From positions 1 to 33,736 of the forward strand of contig NW_023365695.1 of assembly GCF_000003815.2 (NCBI RefSeq): 33,736 nt of DNA, given 5' to 3'. The DNA is from Branchiostoma floridae (lineage: Eukaryota; Chordata; Leptocardii; Amphioxiformes; Branchiostomatidae). Both the position numbers and the translations under genes were made by a program. The notes beneath the pieces are model-generated. The model saw nothing but the letters and a program-made list of their open reading frames with translations, did not search any database and was not told the origin of the DNA. Each line of letters starts with the position of its first letter. Position 1 is the stretch's first letter. This document shows positions 29,207 to 33,736 of the stretch, in pieces.

Positions 29207-29257
29207 GTAAGTTTGTGACTTTTATCCAACTGATTTTACAGTTTGGGGAGGTGGAGC

Positions 29258-29400
29258 CCATCCCTCTACTTCCACTACCTTTTACCTCCATAAGTACCTT
29301 TTCCAAGGACAGAACGTATAGCAAGGAATCGAACCATAACGGGTCACCTCTCTGTCTCATGTTTGCTAGAAAAAAATTAAAGTGATCTCGATCAAGTTGT
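29258..29400 (-). mobile_element. SINE-like element with perfect B box
   Basis: The minus strand carries GGTTCGATTCC (29323-29333) preceded by GAGACAGAGAGGTGACCCGT, a tRNA-like order. It is followed by CCTTGGAAAAGGTACTT and GGTAAAAGGTAG, a body like the SINE motif in the 4291-5790 cluster. No A box was clearly found. It lies in SMS intron 4. Confidence 0.55.
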
Positions 29401-29404
29401 AGCT

Positions 29405-29515
29405 CACTGCAGAGCTAGTCTTCCGCTGGTCATGACAGAGAGGACAGACGCTATGTACAGTACAATGTATTTACAGGTTCATTGTACCGGGGAAATTCCT
29501 GAAGGTCTTACAAAT
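29405..29515 (-). mobile_element. SINE 3' part, second copy
   Basis: Matches 3440-3625 in the same orientation (GGTCATGACAGAGAGGACAG, TGTACAGT, TTTACAGGTTCATTGTACC, GGGAAATTCC). Here the two halves are contiguous, while the copy near 3500 has an insertion. Confidence 0.6.
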
Positions 29516-29595
29516 TGACGATCATCATTTTCCCGTGTTACATGGCGCTAAGTCTGCAATGTATTTCTGACCCATCGTTGCTTGTTGTTCCCCAG

Positions 29596-29750
29596 ATTTG
29601 GCTGAGAGCGACGTGGCCTACACGTACGCCATGACAGGGAACGGTCGCGAAGACTTCACCGACAAGGACGTGCTCATCCTCGGGGGCGGGGATGGGGGGA
29701 TCCTGTATCATCTACTCCAACAGAGCCCCAAGTTTGTCACCATGCTGGAG
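29596..29750 (+). CDS. SMS: Spermine synthase, exon 5
   Basis: Acceptor GTTGTTCCCCAG, two bases plus 51 codons. The peptide begins [20 protein letters not shown], then [20 protein letters not shown] and PKFVTMLE. It contains the glycine-rich GGGDGG loop that binds decarboxylated S-adenosylmethionine in spermidine/spermine synthases, and the LAESD...YT strand that precedes it. The catalytic aspartate region lies in exons outside the window. The exon is taken to end at CTGGAG (29750), because the following ATATCCTTT is a perfect U12-type AT-AC 5' splice site and the vertebrate protein continues with E-I-D at this point. Reading on gives non-SMS residues. Confidence 0.9.
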
Positions 29751-30007
29751 ATATCCTTTCTGTGTGTATATCGGGGGCGGGGATGGGGGGATCCTGTATC
29801 ATCTACTCCAACACAGCCCAAAGTTTGTCACCATGCTGGAGATATCCTTTCTGTGTGTATATCGGGGGCGGGGATGGGGGGATCCTGTATCATCTACTCC
29901 AACAGAGCCCCAAATTTGTCACCATGCTGGAGATATCCTTTCTGTGTGTATATCGGGGGCGGGGATGGGGGGATCCTGGGGGGCGGGGATGGGGGGATCC
30001 TGTACCA
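29751..30007. repeat. 91-bp tandem repeat of exon 5 end plus U12-type donor
   Basis: Each unit holds ~19 bases of intron (ATATCCTTTCTGTGTGTAT) and ~72 bases of exon 5 (from GGGGGCGGGGATGGGGGGAT to CATGCTGGAG). ATATCCTTT occurs at 29751, 29842 and 29933, exactly 91 bp apart. The last unit is degenerate (a duplicated GGGGCGGGGATGGGGGGATC) and is cut by the LINE. Frames running through the array repeat the GGGDGG loop but contain non-SMS linkers. Confidence 0.95.
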
Positions 30008-33000
30008 GGGTTTAGGTGGCGCTCTGTAGCGGGCGGCCGCGGCTGTTATGCCTCCGCCCAACAGATAGCGTCTGCGGTGTCCTCAACCGCTTCTCTACCA
30101 CTTATGTGCAATATAAGTGTTGTCTGTTTTATCTATACACGTTATACCATGCGTTCTTCTTCTGTTTGAGACTGATTGACCGAGTAATTACCGACGTTTG
30201 GCGATTTCCGGTCTGCTCTGGCCAGCTTGGATAATGGCGTCCTCAGGAGTGCGTCGATACTCAAGTGGACTACTCCGGAGCCTGCGTCCTGTGATCGCCC
30301 CGCTTGAACCCCTTGCCAAGAAGTCCCTGCTCGCCAACGGACTGCTTCGGCGTGGCAGACCCCGGGGAAGGAAGGCAGGTAGAAGTGTCTTACGTAACAT
30401 TCCTACCATCGGGGGACATCGCCCTCCCCCTTCTTTGCTTGACCGATTCACATGCAAATCAGTCAGTGCGACACCGGTGATCAAGAGGAACAGGGTATTA
30501 CGTGAGGTATCTGTGGACTGCGCCTCTGAAAGCAACAGCTGTGAAAAGGGCAGAGCAATTCCATCACTTCTATTGACTAATGTCAGGTCACTGGGGAAGA
30601 AAAAACACGAACTAGAAGCCACAATTGAGAACTATGCGGCACAAATTGCATGTATCACAGAAACCTGGGCTACCCCAGACATCCCTGACAACGTTATGTC
30701 AATACCAGGATACAACCTACTCAGGCAGGATCGGCCACACCAGAAAGGCGGGGGAATTGCTGTGTACTCGCATGTTGACATCCACGCTCGTAGATTGCAT
30801 GAGATGGAAGACAGCAACTTAGAAGTGATGTGGGTTCAACTTCGGCCACAATGGCTTCCCAGGACTATCCCAGTGATCGTGCTCGGTTTGGTTTACCATC
30901 CCCCGTGCAGAAACAACAAACAAGGTATAGATGAGTTGTCAACTCACCTGGTAACCACAGTGGACAGCATTCACAGCCACCAGCCCCAAGCTGGGATCCT
31001 GATCTGTGGAGACCTGAACGGACTACCCCTCCAGCGGCTACAGACAGCTCATCCCACCTTAAGACAAGTAGTCAAACAGCCTACAAGAGGCACAGCGACC
31101 CTGGACGTTGTTATCACAAACATTGCCCAGTACTACTGCAAACCACGGGTTATCCCGCCAGTGGGGAGTAGTGATCACTGCTGTGTTGTGCTTCAGCCTG
31201 AAAACAGCACACAGCCGCAAAGGAAGAAAACAGTCAAATGCTGTCGCAGGGTGGTGACCAATGCAAGGAAAGTTGACTTCGCACTAGCCCTAGCCGGGAC
31301 GGAGTGGACGGCAGTGAGTGAAGCAGTGTCCGTCGAGGAAAAGGTTTCAACCTTTTCCACCACCATGAATGCCCTTGTCGAAAAACACTTTCCTACGCGT
31401 GTTAAAACCGTCCCTAAGAACAACAAGACCTGGATGACGGACAGAGTCAAAAGGGCGATCGTCAAACGGCAAATAGAATTCCAGCGACATGGTAAATCGC
31501 CCATCTGGAGACGCCTCAGAAACAAGGTGAAGACTATTATACGACAAGCTAAGAACTGGCACTATCGTAACCACATTCAACACCTGAAGCGCGAACATCC
31601 AAGCAAGTGGTGGTCATGCATCAATAAGGAGCTTGGAAGAACGTGCGAGAGGTCTGGGTCTGTCACAACGGGTGGACTATCTGCTGTGGAAGTGGCAGAA
31701 AGCACCAACAAGCACTTCTCCGAATCTTGGTGCCAGGGCCGGCCACTCTCCTTGTTCCCTCTCCCACGTGGAGCCAGTGGTCATGAACTCTGCTCGATTG
31801 GAGAAGTAAAAGCCTTGCTGAAGTCCATAAACCCCAGAAAGGCAAGTGGTCCGGACGATCTCCCCAGCTGGATCCTTAAAGAACACGCTGAAGATCTCGC
31901 ACCTATCATAACTCACCTCTTCAATGCCTCGTACGAAGACGGTACAGTGCCCCTCATATGGAAATCAGCCAACATCGCACCAGTCCCGAAATCCGCGGGG
32001 GCGACTGATGTTTGCGACATGAGACCCATCTCTCTACTGTCTGTGCTGGCTAAGCTGATGGAGCGATGCATCCTGAAGAGACTTCTTCCTTCCTTACGCG
32101 CCGTCATTAAAGACCAGTACGCGTACATGAGGGGCTCTTCAACTACGATCGCTCTTGTGCGTATGGTACAAACTTGGCAAACTGCGTTGGATTCTAAGAA
32201 GCCAACCCTGGTCAGAGCTTTGTTTGCTGACATGTCCAAAGCCTTCGATCGAGTCGATCATTCCATACTGCTACAGCGTGTGATCGATATCCAGGCTAGT
32301 CCACGCATGGTGTCTTGGATCCACAGCTACCTCAGCGGTCGGCGTCAAAGGGTAGTAGTCAACGGCGTGGCCAGTTCCTGGAAGGAGCCGACATCTGGTG
32401 TCCCACAAGGTGGTGTGCTGTCCCCGTACCTTTTTCTGCTCTTTATGAGCTCGAGGACAACAGTTCACCCTGACACTATGAACGTGGGCTACGCGGACGA
32501 TGTCGGAATGTCCAGAACTCTTTCACTACCCCAAGCCATCGTGGATAAAACGCTTGAGGAAGAAACATCTCATCTCGACTCGTGGGCTGACACCAACAAC
32601 ATGTTGCTAAACGGGAAGAAAAGCCAACTGCTACAAATCTGTGTCTGCAGATCTGTTCCCAGCCCGCCAAGGTTAACCCTTGGGGGTGTGTGCGTTCCGT
32701 GGGTCGGGTCCGCAAAAGGTCTGGGCTTCATCTTGGACAAAAACCTCACCCTGCAAGAGCAAGTAACCTCAATGGTTACTAAAGCCTCCCGTAGACTGCA
32801 CTTCTTGAGACTACTTGCAAAGCAAGGGACCAGTGTCGCAGACCTAGTGACTATCTACGTGTCCCTCGTGCGCCCAGTCCTTGAATATGGTAACGTCCTC
32901 CTTGTAGGCTGTAGCAAGGAACAGGAACGTGCAATGCAGAGAGTCCAACAGCGAGCTCTACGGATTATCAGCCGAGCGGGCAGGCGCGATGTGCCCGACC

Positions 33001-33417
33001 TGCCCACCCTCCAGTCGCGACGCGAGGATGCAGCCGTCAAACTATTCAGACAAATGTTGGATGCTGAGCATCCCCTACATGACCTGGTCCCAGCTTCCAG
33101 ATCAACTGCTACGGGACGATCACTAAGAAACAAAAACACTATCTCCATCCCCCCAGCTAGAACTAAAAGACTCCAGAACTCCTTCCTGCACAAAGCCATC
33201 AAGTTGTACAATAAGACTATAGACACTTAGCTTGTAATGATGGTGGTAATGATGGCACTCAATTGTTAGAGTTGTATACTTTTTTGTGTAATTTTATATT
33301 GTTCTTATGTATATATGCGGACGGAGCAGGCCATATGTTTGTTGTACATTCCAACGCCATTCAGGCTACCACAATGTGTATGTCTGTTATGTTGTGAATC
33401 AATAAAGGAAAAATAGA
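30008..33417 (+). mobile_element. Full-length-looking CR1-like LINE
   Basis: Begins with a GC-rich leader (GGTGGCGCTCTGTAGCGGGC), has one long ORF (30234-33230) and a ~185-bp 3' UTR ending AATCAATAAAGG and AAAAATAGA. It sits inside an SMS exon 5 repeat unit: sequence left of it ends CTGTACCA and right of it resumes TCTACTCC, with no target duplication. No separate ORF1 is present. The intact frame suggests a young insertion in the sense orientation of SMS. Clade (CR1, L2 or related) is inferred from the EN plus RT layout only. Confidence 0.85.
30234..33230 (+). CDS. LINE endonuclease-reverse transcriptase polyprotein
   Basis: Start chosen at 30234 (ATAATGGCG); an in-frame TTG 12 codons earlier is not a likely start. 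About 998 residues. Residues 1-100 are basic and unrecognised. The apurinic-like endonuclease follows: TNVRSLGKKKHELE, ITETWATPDIPDN, RQDRPHQKGGGIAVYS, GDLNGLPL and GSSDHCCV, with the catalytic N, E, D/N and SDH positions present. The reverse transcriptase has motif A ALFADMSKAFDRVDH, motif B SGVPQGGVLSPYLF and motif C VGYADDVGM, so the catalytic aspartates are intact. The C-terminus contains VRPVLEYGNVLL and QQRALRIISRAG. No stop or frameshift interrupts it, so it may encode active enzyme. It supplies target-primed reverse transcription for its own RNA. Confidence 0.95.
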   Translation: MASSGVRRYSSGLLRSLRPVIAPLEPLAKKSLLANGLLRRGRPRGRKAGRSVLRNIPTIGGHRPPPSLLDRFTCKSVSATPVIKRNRVLREVSVDCASESNSCEKGRAIPSLLLTNVRSLGKKKHELEATIENYAAQIACITETWATPDIPDNVMSIPGYNLLRQDRPHQKGGGIAVYSHVDIHARRLHEMEDSNLEVMWVQLRPQWLPRTIPVIVLGLVYHPPCRNNKQGIDELSTHLVTTVDSIHSHQPQAGILICGDLNGLPLQRLQTAHPTLRQVVKQPTRGTATLDVVITNIAQYYCKPRVIPPVGSSDHCCVVLQPENSTQPQRKKTVKCCRRVVTNARKVDFALALAGTEWTAVSEAVSVEEKVSTFSTTMNALVEKHFPTRVKTVPKNNKTWMTDRVKRAIVKRQIEFQRHGKSPIWRRLRNKVKTIIRQAKNWHYRNHIQHLKREHPSKWWSCINKELGRTCERSGSVTTGGLSAVEVAESTNKHFSESWCQGRPLSLFPLPRGASGHELCSIGEVKALLKSINPRKASGPDDLPSWILKEHAEDLAPIITHLFNASYEDGTVPLIWKSANIAPVPKSAGATDVCDMRPISLLSVLAKLMERCILKRLLPSLRAVIKDQYAYMRGSSTTIALVRMVQTWQTALDSKKPTLVRALFADMSKAFDRVDHSILLQRVIDIQASPRMVSWIHSYLSGRRQRVVVNGVASSWKEPTSGVPQGGVLSPYLFLLFMSSRTTVHPDTMNVGYADDVGMSRTLSLPQAIVDKTLEEETSHLDSWADTNNMLLNGKKSQLLQICVCRSVPSPPRLTLGGVCVPWVGSAKGLGFILDKNLTLQEQVTSMVTKASRRLHFLRLLAKQGTSVADLVTIYVSLVRPVLEYGNVLLVGCSKEQERAMQRVQQRALRIISRAGRRDVPDLPTLQSRREDAAVKLFRQMLDAEHPLHDLVPASRSTATGRSLRNKNTISIPPARTKRLQNSFLHKAIKLYNKTIDT

Positions 33418-33736
33418 TCTACTCCAACAGAGCCCCAAGTTTGTCACCATGCTGGAGATATCCTTTCTGTGTGTATATCGGGGGCGGGGATGGGGGGATC
33501 CTGTACCTCCCCCAACAGAGCCCCAAGTTTGTCACCATGCTGGAGATATCCTTTCTGTATGTTATAGTATCGGGGGCGGGGATGGGGGGATCCTGGGGGG
33601 CTGGGATGGGGGAATCCTGCTGCCCCCCCGGCCGAGCCCCCCGACCGCCCCCCTGCTGGAGATCTCCTTTCTGTGTGTTTATCGGGGGCGGGGACGGTGT
33701 ATCGGGGGCGGGGATGGGATCAAAGTTCTGCAGTTG
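33418..33736. repeat. Exon 5/U12-donor array, continued after the LINE
   Basis: Resumes in mid-unit. ATATCCTTT occurs at 33458 and 33546; a third site at 33662 has become ATCTCCTTT. The last unit is C/G-rich and degenerate (CCCCCCCGGCCGAGCCCCCC). The window ends inside the array, so the next SMS exon is not visible. Confidence 0.9.

Noticed and set aside
29598-30169. Open frames with repeated GGGDGG blocks read as a multi-domain SMS
   Set aside because: They run through intron pieces after ATATCCTTT and contain non-SMS linkers ([12 protein letters not shown]); better explained as tandem copies of an exon edge.
30188-33226. Minus-strand and alternate-frame open stretches within the LINE
   Set aside because: Shadows of the 998-codon EN-RT frame without recognisable domains.

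Overview
The window looks like nuclear DNA of an invertebrate deuterostome, most likely an amphioxus (Branchiostoma). That is an inference. It rests on split genes with short exons, a C2H2 zinc-finger tail of the type abundant in amphioxus, a spermine synthase gene close to the vertebrate one, and a dense load of CR1/RTE-like LINEs, tRNA-derived SINEs, a mariner remnant and many palindromic MITEs. Two runs of N (9815-9916, 26352-26487) are assembly gaps.

Layout. 1-270: 3' end of a zinc-finger gene. 271-7180: intergenic DNA filled with LINE tails, MITEs, SINE-like repeats and an irregular repeat cluster. 7184-7761: a 17-bp minisatellite (34 copies) about 100 bp before a single WD40-like exon (7858-8057, + strand), which is followed directly by a mariner fragment. 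10326-17554: a coiled-coil protein gene on the minus strand. Four exons are visible and their phases agree: 17554-17500, 13742-13612, 12032-11928, 10442-10326. 21658 to the window end: a spermine synthase (SMS) gene on the plus strand, with exons at 21658-21718, 24428-24557, 26515-26804 (three copies), 28736-28911 (3' half in three copies) and 29596-29750 (3' part in many copies). An intact CR1-like LINE of about 3.4 kb (30008-33417) sits inside the last array. The two genes are head to head, about 4.1 kb apart.

The main observation is a shared architecture. At five exons in two neighbouring genes, a piece of exon plus its adjoining splice site has been tandemly multiplied. Two coiled-coil exons have the 3' splice site and exon start repeated among 17-bp units (GGTACCTATTACCGTGC). 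SMS exon 3 is repeated with its acceptor, and SMS exon 4 with its donor. SMS exon 5 is repeated with what reads as a perfect U12-type AT-AC 5' splice site (ATATCCTTT). The SMS upstream region also carries four copies of a block centred on a GGCGCC/E2F-like site. I recall that intron-boundary minisatellites called 'mirages' were reported at the amphioxus Adh locus; I cannot check whether these are the same class.

The rest is mobile DNA. Several elements have clear boundaries, for example two hAT-type MITEs with perfect 8-bp target duplications and a 5'-truncated LINE with a 14-bp target duplication. No RNA genes, CRISPR arrays or prokaryotic features were seen.
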